A stretch of 32,774 nucleotides of DNA from Desulfobacterales bacterium (GCA_019038815.1 JAHOYS010000382.1:1-32774); one strand, 5' to 3'; counted from the stretch's first letter, positions 17,679 through 25,787 are shown. Translations and numbers: made by a program. Notes: generated by a model from the letters alone, not told the origin.

Positions 17679-18578
17679 GTGGAGTCAATTGTCTTTGACA
17701 AAAAGGTTGCGATTGTAACGGGTGCAGGAGAAGGGATAGGAAGAGAATATGCACTGGATCTTGCAAAGAGAGGGGCATTTGTCGTGGTCAATGATATCGG
17801 CTGTGACCAGAATCAGGTCCGGACAGCAGACAAGGTGGCGGATGAAATAAAAAAAGCCGGTGGACGGGCAGTTGCAAGCTATGATTCTGTGACCACCATG
17901 GAGGGAGGCCAGAATATTGTTGACACAGCCATGGACCATTTCGGTAAAGTAGATATATTGATTAACAATGCCGGTATCCTGCGGGACCGGACATTTATGA
18001 AGATGACGGAACAAGAGTGGGATGATGTCATTGCCGTTCATTTAAAAGGAGCTTTTTGTGTTACCCGGCCGGCAGTAAAAATTATGAAGGAGAACAGGTA
18101 CGGGCGAATTGTATTTACCGCTTCATCCTCGGGCATGTATGGAAATTTCGGCCAGTCAAATTACGGGGCCGCCAAAATGGGGGTTATTGGTATTATGAAC
18201 ACCTTGAAGCTTGAAGTATCCAGATATAATATTAAAATCAATACAGTGGCGCCCAATGCCGCCACCGGCATGACCCAGGGGGTTTTCCCCGACGAGGTGG
18301 CCAAAAGAATCAAGCCTGAATTCAACACGCCTATTGTGACCTTTCTGTGTTCTGAAGAAAACCGGGAATCCGGAATGATTTTTACCATGAGTGCCGGCTG
18401 GTTTGCCCGTTCTGCAATGGTTTCCGGTAAAGGCACCTGTATTGGCGATACAAAAAGACCGATAAAGGCAGAAGAGGTCAGGGATAAGTTTGATCAGATA
18501 AAAGATTTAAAGGATGCGCTTCCCTATGAGCATTGCGGTGAAATTTACAGCCTGGGAAAACCTTTGACCGGGAGATAA
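17679..18578 (+). CDS. SDR resembling the (3R)-hydroxyacyl-CoA dehydrogenase domain of MFE-2
   Basis: Short-chain dehydrogenase/reductase of 299 residues. It has the cofactor motif TGAGEGIG (residues 14-21), an NNAG strand, the catalytic serine region TASSSG (149-151) and YGAAK with Y162 and K166. The blocks VVVNDIG, MYGNFGQSNYGAAK and NTVAPNAATGMTQ resemble the dehydrogenase domain of peroxisomal multifunctional enzyme type 2 (HSD17B4), which acts on (3R)-3-hydroxyacyl-CoA. The hydratase and SCP2 domains of MFE-2 are absent. The start is a GTG with GGAGG 4 nt upstream. It lies 133 nt after the megasynthase, beyond the hairpin, so it may be co-transcribed or have its own promoter. It could work on the megasynthase product, but this is inferred only from position. 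Confidence 0.85.
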   Translation: MESIVFDKKVAIVTGAGEGIGREYALDLAKRGAFVVVNDIGCDQNQVRTADKVADEIKKAGGRAVASYDSVTTMEGGQNIVDTAMDHFGKVDILINNAGILRDRTFMKMTEQEWDDVIAVHLKGAFCVTRPAVKIMKENRYGRIVFTASSSGMYGNFGQSNYGAAKMGVIGIMNTLKLEVSRYNIKINTVAPNAATGMTQGVFPDEVAKRIKPEFNTPIVTFLCSEENRESGMIFTMSAGWFARSAMVSGKGTCIGDTKRPIKAEEVRDKFDQIKDLKDALPYEHCGEIYSLGKPLTGR

Positions 18579-18632
18579 GGGATAAACTTTGACGGACTAT
18601 GCATCTTTCAAATGCCTGCGATGCTCGTAGCT

Positions 18633-18649
18633 TAACAGCCGCCGTTATG
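18633..18649 (+). repeat. 17-bp boundary repeat, copy 1 (TAACAGCCGCCGTTATG)
   Basis: This matches the copy at 19312-19328 in 16 of 17 positions and lies just upstream of the toxin-antitoxin promoter. It begins with TAAC and ends with GTTATG, like the outer boxes of integron attC sites, but without the long internal arms. Confidence 0.6.
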
Positions 18650-18658
18650 TCCCCCGTC

Positions 18659-18679
18659 CCTAAGATAGTCCTAAGATAG
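18659..18679 (+). repeat. Two tandem copies of CCTAAGATAG, 11-bp period
   Basis: Two exact 10-bp copies separated by one T, ending 3 nt before the putative -35 box of the toxin-antitoxin promoter. The 11-bp spacing puts both on one face of the helix, so an operator role is conceivable. Confidence 0.4.
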
Positions 18680-18682
18680 CAC

Positions 18683-18712
18683 TTGCATGTACCATTAGTT
18701 GTGCGTTATACT
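18683..18712 (+). promoter_or_regulatory. Putative sigma70 promoter of the toxin-antitoxin operon
   Basis: TTGCAT (18683-18688) and TATACT (18707-18712) are separated by 18 nt, 27 nt before the antitoxin ATG. The track's longer antitoxin ORF begins at the TTG of this -35 box, which argues against that start. Confidence 0.5.
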
Positions 18713-18739
18713 GTACAAAATTTATTTGAGGGGTGCAAA

Positions 18740-19021
18740 ATGCAAAAGCTGCGAATTGATCAAGATATAAAACCACTATCTGAAGTCAGAAAAGGTATGG
18801 CAACGTATATTAAACAAATCCATGAAACCAGAAGACCTTTGATTATTACTCAAAGAGGCAAAAGTGCTGCTGTACTAGTTGATGTTCACGAATTTGAAGC
18901 TATGCAAGAGAAGATTGACCTCTTATCCGATATTCACTCTTCTCTAAGTCAATTGGAAAAAGGTGAGGGAATCAACCATAGAGATGCTAAAAATATGCTA
19001 CTTGAGCGAATTTCCAGATGA
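18740..19021 (+). CDS. Type II antitoxin, Phd/YefM family
   Basis: A 93-residue Phd/YefM-type antitoxin that should bind its own operator through the N-terminal half and neutralise the toxin through the C-terminal half. The N-terminal fold signature is visible: KPLSEVRKGMATYIKQI followed by RPLIITQRGKSAAVLVD. A charged helical tail covers about residues 55-93. The ORF track starts 19 codons earlier at a TTG lying in the likely -35 box. The ATG at 18740 has GAGGGG at 18729-18734 and gives the normal family length. Its stop codon overlaps the toxin start (ATGA), the usual antitoxin-first arrangement. Confidence 0.88.
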   Translation: MQKLRIDQDIKPLSEVRKGMATYIKQIHETRRPLIITQRGKSAAVLVDVHEFEAMQEKIDLLSDIHSSLSQLEKGEGINHRDAKNMLLERISR

Positions 19022-19314
19022 AAATAATTTGGTCTCCATTTGCTATAAACAAAGCATCAGAAATAGCTGATTACATCGCTCAAGACAAACCTTCTGCAGC
19101 CAAACGATGGATAAATGAGGTGTTCATAAAAGTTGAGCAACTTAAATCCTCCCCTCAAATTGGTCGAGTTGTGCCTGAAATTTCGGATAATAAGTTTAGA
19201 GAGCTTATCTATGGCAATTACCGAATCATTTACCGTATGGAAATAAAACAAATTTCAATTTTGACTATTCGACACGAAAAACAAATATTACCCATAGATG
19301 AAATCAAGACATAA
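19018..19314 (+). CDS. Type II toxin, ParE/RelE superfamily
   Basis: A 98-residue toxin of the ParE/RelE fold. It shows the helix ASEIADYIAQDKPSAAKRWI near the N-terminus, the PQIGRVVPE turn, and the FRELIYGNYRIIYRM strand pair that is conserved in ParE-like proteins. The segment ends ILTIRHEKQILP. Family knowledge offers gyrase poisoning (ParE) or ribosome-dependent mRNA cleavage (RelE). The Phd-like partner and RELIYGNYRIIYR block favour the ParE/RelE-like mixed group without deciding between them. The stop codon TAA is the first three bases of the second 17-bp boundary repeat, as often happens where a cassette gene runs into its attC site. Confidence 0.88.
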   Translation: MKIIWSPFAINKASEIADYIAQDKPSAAKRWINEVFIKVEQLKSSPQIGRVVPEISDNKFRELIYGNYRIIYRMEIKQISILTIRHEKQILPIDEIKT

Positions 19315-19328
19315 CCGCCGCCGTTATG
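19312..19328 (+). repeat. 17-bp boundary repeat, copy 2 (TAACCGCCGCCGTTATG)
   Basis: One mismatch to copy 1 at 18633. It contains the toxin stop codon at its left end and an ATG in frame with the cupin at its right end. CATAAC/GTTATG forms a 6-bp inverted repeat around 7 bases. Confidence 0.6.
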
Positions 19329-19346
19329 CTTGAAAAGGAGATAAAT

Positions 19347-19706
19347 TTGAAAAAGATAAATTTGATCGAAAAATTTTCTTTATTTACCAATCATTGGGAG
19401 CCAAAAATTGTTGGTGAACTTAATGGGCAGTATGTCAAAATCGCAAAACTAAAAGGTGAATTTGTATGGCATCAACATGAAAACGAAGATGAATTGTTTA
19501 TGGTTATTAAGGGTAGCCTCACCATCAAGTTGAGAGAGAAAGATATTTGTTTAAGTGAAGGAGAATTCTTCATTATTCCAATGGGGATTGAGCATATGCC
19601 AGTAGCAGAAAAAGAGGTACATGTCCTAATGTTTGAACCCAAAGGAACTATAAATACTGGAGATACAGAATCAGAAAAAACAATTGATTTGCTTGAAAAG
19701 ATCTAA
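19347..19706 (+). CDS. Small single-domain cupin protein
   Basis: A 119-residue cupin with a one-barrel fold. Motif 1 is WHQHENEDELFMVIKG (metal ligands His, His, Glu) and motif 2 is GEFFIIPMGIEHMP (final His ligand), so a metal site is complete. The substrate cannot be read from the sequence. The track begins at an ATG at 19326 inside the boundary repeat. I prefer the TTG at 19347 because AAGGAG lies 6 nt upstream and the resulting KKINLIEKF start is, as I recall it, typical of this small-cupin family. The stop is followed by C (CTAAC), again like an attC right-hand box. Such cupins and toxin-antitoxin pairs are common integron cassette cargo. Confidence 0.82.
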   Translation: MKKINLIEKFSLFTNHWEPKIVGELNGQYVKIAKLKGEFVWHQHENEDELFMVIKGSLTIKLREKDICLSEGEFFIIPMGIEHMPVAEKEVHVLMFEPKGTINTGDTESEKTIDLLEKI

Positions 19707-19756
19707 CGAATATTATTCATTATTGAGTTCCTGGTAATTTGCAAGAACCGGCTTTT

Positions 19757-20110
19757 TTAAAAAGTGATGATCTGGTACCCCTTTTCAATAAAACTTCCCA
19801 TGGAAGGATGACCTGACATGTCACCGATGAGGGGAATTCCCTCCTTTTCAATCTCTTTTTCAACTTTAAGCTTAATGGAGCACGCTTTACAGGCTGCATG
19901 CAGGATACCAAGTTTTTTTGCTTTTTGGTAAAGACTTGAAAGAAAATGATCCGGTCTGGCCATCTCGGGAACGAGTTTCACTGCTTCGCCTTCTATGACA
20001 ATCAATCCTTCCAGGCCACGTTCATGCAGTTCAATACCATTGAGGAGGACATGGATAAAGCACAGGGGGTCTCCCCGGAATGCAAAGAGCACTGTTTTTT
20101 CATTTTTCAT
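19757..20110 (-). CDS. DsrE-like cytoplasmic protein
   Basis: A 117-residue protein with the DsrE/DsrF-like fold: an N-terminal strand VLFAFRGDPLCFIHVLLNG, then LIVIEGEAVKLV, and a middle helix ending in a cysteine pair within ACKACSIKL. The spacing resembles DsrE-like proteins that carry sulfur on a cysteine, or simply the peroxiredoxin-like relatives. Which of these applies is unclear. AAGGAG lies upstream of the ATG at 20110. It is the last gene of a minus-strand run with the thioesterase and MscS genes (gaps of 37-51 nt) and converges with the cupin gene. Confidence 0.75.
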   Translation of the reverse strand: MKNEKTVLFAFRGDPLCFIHVLLNGIELHERGLEGLIVIEGEAVKLVPEMARPDHFLSSLYQKAKKLGILHAACKACSIKLKVEKEIEKEGIPLIGDMSGHPSMGSFIEKGYQIITF

Positions 20111-20147
20111 TTTTATACTCCTTAATTTATTCAGTGGTTTGATGGAT

Positions 20148-20618
20148 TTATTTGATTATCATGTTTTCCGGTAGACGGACAGCCACAACATTTCCAGTCG
20201 CACAGACTTTATTGTTTGCCAGCAGTGTTGCATCGACCGCCACTTTTTTGCCTTTTACTTCAACAACCCTGCCACGAATTTCAAGTTCCACGCCCAAAGG
20301 GGTTGGTGCAAGGTAATCTACTTTTAAAGATGCCGTAACAAACCGCAGGGCCGGTTCTGTATCCATATCCCTGCCCTGGGCCTGATAGGTTGCAGCAGCA
20401 GCAGTTCCCACACAATGGCAGTCAATTAAAGATGCAATCAGACCGCCATAAACAAATCCCGGGATGGCAATATGGTGCTCATTGGGAAGGAACTTAACAA
20501 CACTTTCTTCTCCGTCCCAATAACTTTTTATCTGTAACCCGTGCTCATTCAGTCTGCCGCATCCGTAACAATGGCTGAAATCATCTGAGTAATAATCTTG
20601 AAATGCTTTTTGAGTCAT
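20148..20618 (-). CDS. PaaI/THEM4-type hotdog thioesterase
   Basis: A 156-residue single hotdog-fold acyl-CoA thioesterase candidate. The N-terminal block HCYGCGRLNEHGLQIKS is typical of the PaaI/THEM4-like subgroup. The hotdog helix begins GFVYGGLIASLIDCHCVGTA, where the Gly-Gly and the following acidic residue form the catalytic region. The C-terminal strands (LKVDYLAPTPLGVELEIRGRVVEVKGKKVAVDATL) complete the sheet. GGGAGAG precedes the ATG. Its acyl substrate is unknown. It lies about 2.6 kb from the megasynthase, on the opposite strand and past the cassette-like island, so a role in product release cannot be claimed. Confidence 0.85.
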   Translation of the reverse strand: MTQKAFQDYYSDDFSHCYGCGRLNEHGLQIKSYWDGEESVVKFLPNEHHIAIPGFVYGGLIASLIDCHCVGTAAAATYQAQGRDMDTEPALRFVTASLKVDYLAPTPLGVELEIRGRVVEVKGKKVAVDATLLANNKVCATGNVVAVRLPENMIIK

Positions 20619-20669
20619 TTTCTATCTCTCCCAACGTTGTAAACAGTTTTCATTTAATAGTGCAAAGTT

Positions 20670-21506
20670 TTATTTTTCTTCTACCTGCTGGTTGAACATA
20701 TGAACATCCTGCTGCGGGTAGGGGATACTGATGCCTTCTTTATCAAATGCAAGTTTGATTTTTTCTGTTAAATCAAAATAGGTGCCCCAGTAGTCATCTG
20801 TTTTTACCCAGGGCCTGACAACAAAGTTCACACTGCTGTCGGCAAGCTCAGACACAGCAATATTCGCTGCCGGTGTTTCCAGAACCCTGTCTTCTTCCTG
20901 GAGAATTATATTAAGAATATCTTTTGCTTTCTTAATATCATCGTCATAGCCGATACCGATTACAAGATCTACTCTTCGTGTATCATTGGCTGTTACATTG
21001 GTGATCACGTTACTGGTAATGCTGGAATTTGGAACAATTACTCTCTGGTTGTCCGGGGTATTTAATGTAGTATTAAACAAGGCGATGCTGACAACGTTTC
21101 CGGTGACACCACCCACATCAACAAAGTCCCCGGTACTGAAAGGACGAAATAGAATCAGCATAACTCCTGATGCAAAATTGGATAAAGAATCTTTCAGGGC
21201 AAGACCGATGGCAAGGCCGGCAGCGCCAACAATAGTAAGAAAGGATGTGGTATTAATCCCCAGTTGCCCTGCAACGGCAATAATAACGACCACCAGGAAG
21301 GTATAATAAATGATGCTTTCAAGGAAGTTGATCAGGGTTTTATCAACATTGTTTTTTTCAAGAAGTTTTGTGACCAGTTTTGAAAGTTTACCGGCCAGCC
21401 ATTTTCCAATAAAGAATATAAGAATGGCGGCAATTAATTTAACTGAATAAGTAGTCAGCCAATAGGTTATGATTTCAACAATTTTGTCAATATCAATGTT
21501 ATTCAT
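20670..21506 (-). CDS. Small-conductance mechanosensitive channel, MscS family
   Basis: A 278-residue MscS-type channel that opens under membrane tension to release solutes after osmotic downshock. Three membrane helices are visible at about residues 18-42, 62-84 and 88-118. The pore-lining TM3 reads GLAIGLALKDSLSNFASGVMLI, followed by the beta domain signature RPFSTGDFVDVGGVTGNVVSI and PNSSITSNVITN. The C-terminal alpha/beta vestibule domain is complete (…GISIPYPQQDVHM). Length equals the short E. coli MscS type. GGGAG precedes the ATG. It lies downstream of thrS on the same strand with a 107-nt gap that holds a 7-bp inverted repeat. Confidence 0.93.
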   Translation of the reverse strand: MNNIDIDKIVEIITYWLTTYSVKLIAAILIFFIGKWLAGKLSKLVTKLLEKNNVDKTLINFLESIIYYTFLVVVIIAVAGQLGINTTSFLTIVGAAGLAIGLALKDSLSNFASGVMLILFRPFSTGDFVDVGGVTGNVVSIALFNTTLNTPDNQRVIVPNSSITSNVITNVTANDTRRVDLVIGIGYDDDIKKAKDILNIILQEEDRVLETPAANIAVSELADSSVNFVVRPWVKTDDYWGTYFDLTEKIKLAFDKEGISIPYPQQDVHMFNQQVEEK

Positions 21507-21546
21507 TATTAACTCCCTTCAATAAAATGATATTTGGATAATAAGG

Positions 21547-21585
21547 CTGCCGGAAAATTAATATACACAAGGCAATAACCGGCAG
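21547..21585. repeat. Inverted repeat CTGCCGG…CCGGCAG between thrS and mscS
   Basis: Two 7-bp arms are separated by 25 nt in the thrS-mscS gap. The loop is long and no T-run follows on either strand, so it is a weak terminator candidate at best. Confidence 0.3.
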
Positions 21586-21613
21586 TCTGTAACAAAGGAT
21601 CAGGGCAAACCTG

Positions 21614-23539
21614 TCAGAGGATTGCTTCATCCAGGGTTCTTTTTTTAACATGGTACAATACGGATTTCAAAAATTCATCCATGGAAAGTCCCATCCTGAC
21701 CTTGCCGTCAAGAGTTCTGACAGCAAGAGTTTTGCTTTCTTTTTCTTTATCTCCGATGGTGATGATCAACGGGATATAGTTTAACTGGGCATCCCTGATT
21801 TTCTTTTTCAGGGTTTCACTTCTTCTGTCAAGTTCGCATCTGATTTTACAGGTTTCAAGTTCGGATTTGATCTGGTCTGCATATTCCAGCAAATCCTGGT
21901 TGATGGGAAGCAGGATGGCCTGCACAGGTGCCAGCCACAAGGGGAATTTTCCGGCAAAGTGTTCCACAAGGATACCGAAAAATCTTTCCAGAGATCCATA
22001 AATAGTGCGGTGAACCATTATGGGTCGATGCTTTTCATTATCTTTGCCTTTGTAAGTTAAATCAAATCTTTCCGGTAAAGCCATATCCAGTTGGATTGTT
22101 CCGCATTGCCAGGTTCTGCCTAAAGCATCTTTGATGTGGAGATCGATTTTAGGGCCGTAAAATGCACCGTCTCCTTCATTAATAACGTATTCCTGGCCAT
22201 AGAGTTCCAGCGCAGCCTTAAGGCCGTTTGTAGCCTCTTCCCATTGTTCATCCGAGCCAATGGATTTTTTGGGCCGGGTGGAGAGTTCCAGATTAAAATT
22301 CAGGCCAAACCTGCTGTAAATCCTCTGGGACAGTTTCAATACCCCAAGGACTTCATTGTCGATTTGATCCGGTGTCATGAAAATATGGGCATCATCCTGG
22401 TGAAATGCGCGAACCCTGAAAAGACCTGAAAGTGCTCCTGAAAGTTCGTGCCTGTGAACCAGGCCGATTTCACCGGCTCTTAACGGGAGATCTCTGTAGG
22501 AACAGGCTTTTGTTTTATAAATCAGCATGCCGCCGGGGCAGTTCATGGGTTTTATTGCATACTCTTCATCATCAATCACGGATGTATACATGTTTTCACG
22601 GTAGTTTTCCCAGTGACCGCTTTGTTCCCATAATTTTTTGTTGAGCATGACAGGGGTTTTGGTTTCCACATAACCTGCATCCCTGTGTTCATCACGCCAG
22701 TATTCAAGCAGGGCATTCCATACCTCAACGCCCTTTGCATGGAAAAACGGCATACCCGCGGCTTCATCGTGAAAGGAGTAAAGATCCAGTTTAGTGCCAA
22801 GTTTCCGGTGATCCCGCTTTTTAGCTTCTTCAATCAGGTGGAGATACTTGTTGAGCTTTTTTTTATCAAAAAACGAGATGCCGTAAAGCCGCTGGAGCTG
22901 TTCTCTTGCCTGGTCCGCTCTCCAGTAGGCACCGGATATTTTCAAAAGCTTGAAACCTTTGATCATGCCGGTATGGGGAATGTGGGGTCCCCGGCAAAGG
23001 TCTATGAATTTGCCGTTCTGGTAAAGGGATATTTCTTCGGCTTCGTCAAGTTCATTGATGAGTTCAAGTTTAAACGGGTTGTCCTTGAATATGTCAAGGG
23101 CCTCCTTTTTTGAAACAACTTTACGTTCAAATGTGGTCTTGGATTTGATGATTTTTTTCATTTCCGTTTCAATGGCACCAAGATCATCTTTTGAAATTGG
23201 ATCCATATCAATATCATAATAAAATCCGTCTTCTACCACAGGACCGATGGTCAGTTTTGCATCCTTATAAATATTTAGCACGGCTTCAGCCATGACATGG
23301 GCCGAAGAATGTCTTAAGATATCGAGTCCCTCATCATCTTTGGCAGTTATGAAACTGATGGCAGTATCTTCTTTGACAGGCAGGTTTAAATCTTTAAGCT
23401 GCTCATCAATGCGCATTGCCACACAGTTTCTGGCAAATCCGTCTGAAATACTTTTGGCAACATCCATGCCTGTGGGGATATTTTCAAAGCTCTTTATACT
23501 ATTGTCCGGAAATGTTATGTTGATCATCTTGTTTTCCAT
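21614..23539 (-). CDS. thrS: Threonyl-tRNA synthetase
   Basis: Class II synthetase that charges tRNA-Thr, full length at 641 residues. Order of domains: TGS (about 5-65), editing domain with HSSAH and CRGPHIPHTG, catalytic core with zinc-binding residues in MNCPGG, HQDDAH and MVHRTIYGS, and motif 2 around HRHELSGALSGLFRVRAF. The C-terminal anticodon-binding domain (FPLWLAPVQAILLPI onward) is also present. The track start ATG at 23539 lacks a clear Shine-Dalgarno. The ATG four codons later at 23527 (MINITFPD) is a common ThrS N-terminus, so either is possible. It is divergent from rnd. Confidence 0.97.
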   Translation of the reverse strand: MENKMINITFPDNSIKSFENIPTGMDVAKSISDGFARNCVAMRIDEQLKDLNLPVKEDTAISFITAKDDEGLDILRHSSAHVMAEAVLNIYKDAKLTIGPVVEDGFYYDIDMDPISKDDLGAIETEMKKIIKSKTTFERKVVSKKEALDIFKDNPFKLELINELDEAEEISLYQNGKFIDLCRGPHIPHTGMIKGFKLLKISGAYWRADQAREQLQRLYGISFFDKKKLNKYLHLIEEAKKRDHRKLGTKLDLYSFHDEAAGMPFFHAKGVEVWNALLEYWRDEHRDAGYVETKTPVMLNKKLWEQSGHWENYRENMYTSVIDDEEYAIKPMNCPGGMLIYKTKACSYRDLPLRAGEIGLVHRHELSGALSGLFRVRAFHQDDAHIFMTPDQIDNEVLGVLKLSQRIYSRFGLNFNLELSTRPKKSIGSDEQWEEATNGLKAALELYGQEYVINEGDGAFYGPKIDLHIKDALGRTWQCGTIQLDMALPERFDLTYKGKDNEKHRPIMVHRTIYGSLERFFGILVEHFAGKFPLWLAPVQAILLPINQDLLEYADQIKSELETCKIRCELDRRSETLKKKIRDAQLNYIPLIITIGDKEKESKTLAVRTLDGKVRMGLSMDEFLKSVLYHVKKRTLDEAIL

Positions 23540-23612
23540 TGTGTTATGTTGTCAGTTAAATGTAAAATATGAATTTTAGAAGAAGTGGTGTAAACAATCA
23601 AGGGAAAAAATA

Positions 23613-24737
23613 TTGAATTACAAGTTTATTGAATCGGATGCGGAACTAAAAAACATCTGTGATGCACTTTTAAGTGAAAAAATGATCGCTGTGGACCTGG
23701 AAGCGGATTCCCTGCACTGTTTCAAGGAAAAAATCTGTTTGATCCAGGTTGCCACGGCAAAAGAGGCCTTTTTAATTGATCCGTTTAAAATCAAAGAAAT
23801 ATCCCCGTTTTCAAAGGTACTTGAAAATGAAGATGTGATTAAAGTATTTCACGGGGCTGATTTTGATATCAGAAGTCTTGACAGGGATTATCATGCACGG
23901 GTGAACAACCTGTTTGACACGGAAATTGCCTGCCGGTTTTTAGGTGTCAAAGAACGGGGGCTTGCAGCCCTGTTAAAACAAAATTTTAACGTAAACGCAG
24001 ATAAAAAATATCAAAAGGCAGACTGGGCAAAACGTCCGCTCAAACAGGGGATGATTGAATATAGTGTTGGGGATGTGGCATATCTTACAAAGCTGCATGA
24101 TATTATTCATCAAAAACTTGTGGCAAACAGGCGGTTTTCCTGGGCTAAAGAAGAATTTGAAATACAAGAACAGGTCCGATATGAAAATAATCATGCTTTA
24201 CCCTTATTTAGAAAGGTTAAAGGCGCCGGTAAAATAGACAACAGGAGTCTTGCAGTACTTGAGAATTTATTGCAGCTCAGACTTAAAATAGCACAAAAAA
24301 AAGATCGGCCTTTATTTAAAATTTTGTCAAACTCTTCTTTAATGGCCATGTCCCACACAAAACCTGTGACAATTGATCAAATGGTGAAGACAAGGGCAAT
24401 AAGCCCAAGGCAGACAGAGATGTATGGCAAGCTTTGCGTGGAAGCTATTGTCAAGGCAGTAAATCTTGATAATAAGGAATTGCCGTCATATCCGAGAACC
24501 AGAAGACCGAAAAAAGATGTCATAGTTCAGGAAAAGATCAAACACTTGAAAAAAATGAGAGAAAAACTAAGCCACTCAATTGGGATTGAACCCGGTTTTT
24601 TATTGAATAATACAATAATTGCTTCCATTGCTTTTAAAAGTCCTGCAACATTAAAAGATCTTTTAAAGATTGAACATGTAAGGCAATGGCAGGTGGAGAC
24701 GATCGGCCGGGATATTATTTCAACCCTTGGGTATTAA
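23613..24737 (+). CDS. rnd: Ribonuclease D
   Basis: 3'-to-5' exoribonuclease of the DEDDy family that trims structured RNAs such as tRNA precursors. The Exo I motif is VDLEADS, Exo II is FHGADFDIRSL and Exo III is EYSVGDVAYL, with the Tyr of the DEDDy subgroup. An HRDC domain follows at about residues 205-290 (NRSLAVLENLLQLRLKIAQKKDRPLFKILSN). The 374-residue length is normal. The start is a TTG with AAGGGA at 23600-23605 and a 7-nt spacer. The stop lies 14 nt before the preferred dapF start, so the two are probably co-transcribed. Confidence 0.93.
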   Translation: MNYKFIESDAELKNICDALLSEKMIAVDLEADSLHCFKEKICLIQVATAKEAFLIDPFKIKEISPFSKVLENEDVIKVFHGADFDIRSLDRDYHARVNNLFDTEIACRFLGVKERGLAALLKQNFNVNADKKYQKADWAKRPLKQGMIEYSVGDVAYLTKLHDIIHQKLVANRRFSWAKEEFEIQEQVRYENNHALPLFRKVKGAGKIDNRSLAVLENLLQLRLKIAQKKDRPLFKILSNSSLMAMSHTKPVTIDQMVKTRAISPRQTEMYGKLCVEAIVKAVNLDNKELPSYPRTRRPKKDVIVQEKIKHLKKMREKLSHSIGIEPGFLLNNTIIASIAFKSPATLKDLLKIEHVRQWQVETIGRDIISTLGY

Positions 24738-24751
24738 TGATGGAGAAAAAT

Positions 24752-25603
24752 ATGGAACTTGATTTTATTAAAATGGAAGGCCTTGGCAATGATTTTATTA
24801 TCCTGGATGACCGGGATGAAAAGATAGAACAATATGAACATTATCCTGTCCTGGCAAAAAAGCTTTGTTCAAGGCACTTTGGCATTGGTGCAGATGGTAT
24901 TATTCTGATTCTTGAGTCCCTGGACCATGATATTAAGTTCAGGATATATAATTCTGACGGCTCGCAGGCACAGATGTGCGGAAACGGCATACGGTGTTTT
25001 GCTAAATATCTGTATGAAAATAAGATGATTCTCCAAAAAAAGATAAGGGTGGATACAAAGGCCGGAACCGTTGTTCCAGAGGTGATCACCGACGATAAGG
25101 ATAAGGTTAACTCGGTAAGGGTGGATATGGGAGAACCTGTTCTTTTCTGCAGGGATATTCCATTTGAAAACACAAATGAGAAAGCCATTGAAGAACGCTT
25201 GATGGTCGGGGACAAGGAATATCATATTACAGCAGTATCCATGGGAAATCCCCATGCAGTTGTTTTTGTAGATGATGTGGAAAAAGTGGATATCAAAAGG
25301 ATCGGTCCATCAATTGAAAACCATGAAAGATTCCCGGAAAAGACCAATGTTGAGTTTATTGAAGTGATAAACACCGGGGAATTAAAGATGAAAGTATGGG
25401 AAAGGGGTGCCGGGATTACACTGGCATGCGGCACAGGTGCCTGTGCCGCTATTGTTGCCGCCCATCTTACAGGCAGGGCGCAGGAAAATGCCATCGTCCA
25501 TCTTGATGGCGGAGACCTTGATATCCACTGGAACAAAGAGACAAATCATATTTTTAAAACCGGTCCTGCCACCCTGGTGTTTGAGGGCCGGATCAGGATT
25601 TGA
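24752..25603 (+). CDS. dapF: Diaminopimelate epimerase
   Basis: Converts LL- to meso-diaminopimelate for lysine and peptidoglycan synthesis. The two catalytic cysteines are in QMCGNGIRC and ACGTGACAA, and the N-terminal signature is KMEGLGNDFIILDD. The track's ORF starts far inside rnd at 24686. ATG codons at 24737 and 24740 touch the rnd stop, but the ATG at 24752 has GGAG 6 nt upstream and gives the family's normal N-terminus (MELDFIKMEGLGNDF, 283 residues). The 184 nt that follow hold no gene I can recognise. Confidence 0.96.
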   Translation: MELDFIKMEGLGNDFIILDDRDEKIEQYEHYPVLAKKLCSRHFGIGADGIILILESLDHDIKFRIYNSDGSQAQMCGNGIRCFAKYLYENKMILQKKIRVDTKAGTVVPEVITDDKDKVNSVRVDMGEPVLFCRDIPFENTNEKAIEERLMVGDKEYHITAVSMGNPHAVVFVDDVEKVDIKRIGPSIENHERFPEKTNVEFIEVINTGELKMKVWERGAGITLACGTGACAAIVAAHLTGRAQENAIVHLDGGDLDIHWNKETNHIFKTGPATLVFEGRIRI

Positions 25604-25787
25604 TTGAAAAATTTAATTTGCTTTGTGCTTTGAATACGGGCGGACTGCAAACTCACTATTTCGATTTTTTTTGATTCTTCAGTTTGTAAATTTATGTGTT
25701 GTCCAGCACTTCGCTGCCATCTGTTCTGGGACCCACAAAAACTACCAGGTAAATATTACAAAAGTTGAGATTTTGACAGGAGGATGT

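Noticed and set aside
18590-18650. Full-length integron attC site ending at GTTATGT
   Set aside because: I could not find the matching left-hand box and paired arms needed for a foldable attC. Only the short 17-bp repeat is supported.
20148-20618. Thioesterase as the release enzyme of the megasynthase
   Set aside because: It lies beyond the accessory island on the opposite strand and in another gene run, so proximity alone does not support this role.
25690-25740. Sigma54-like sequence TGGCAGCGAAGTGC on the minus strand
   Set aside because: The GG-GC spacing is one base too short and it would transcribe antisense into dapF.
25604-25787. Possible tRNA, small RNA or transposon remnant after dapF
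   Set aside because: I found no cloverleaf, no strong terminator and no terminal repeats. Only a weak 6-bp inverted repeat (CAAACT…AGTTTG) is visible.
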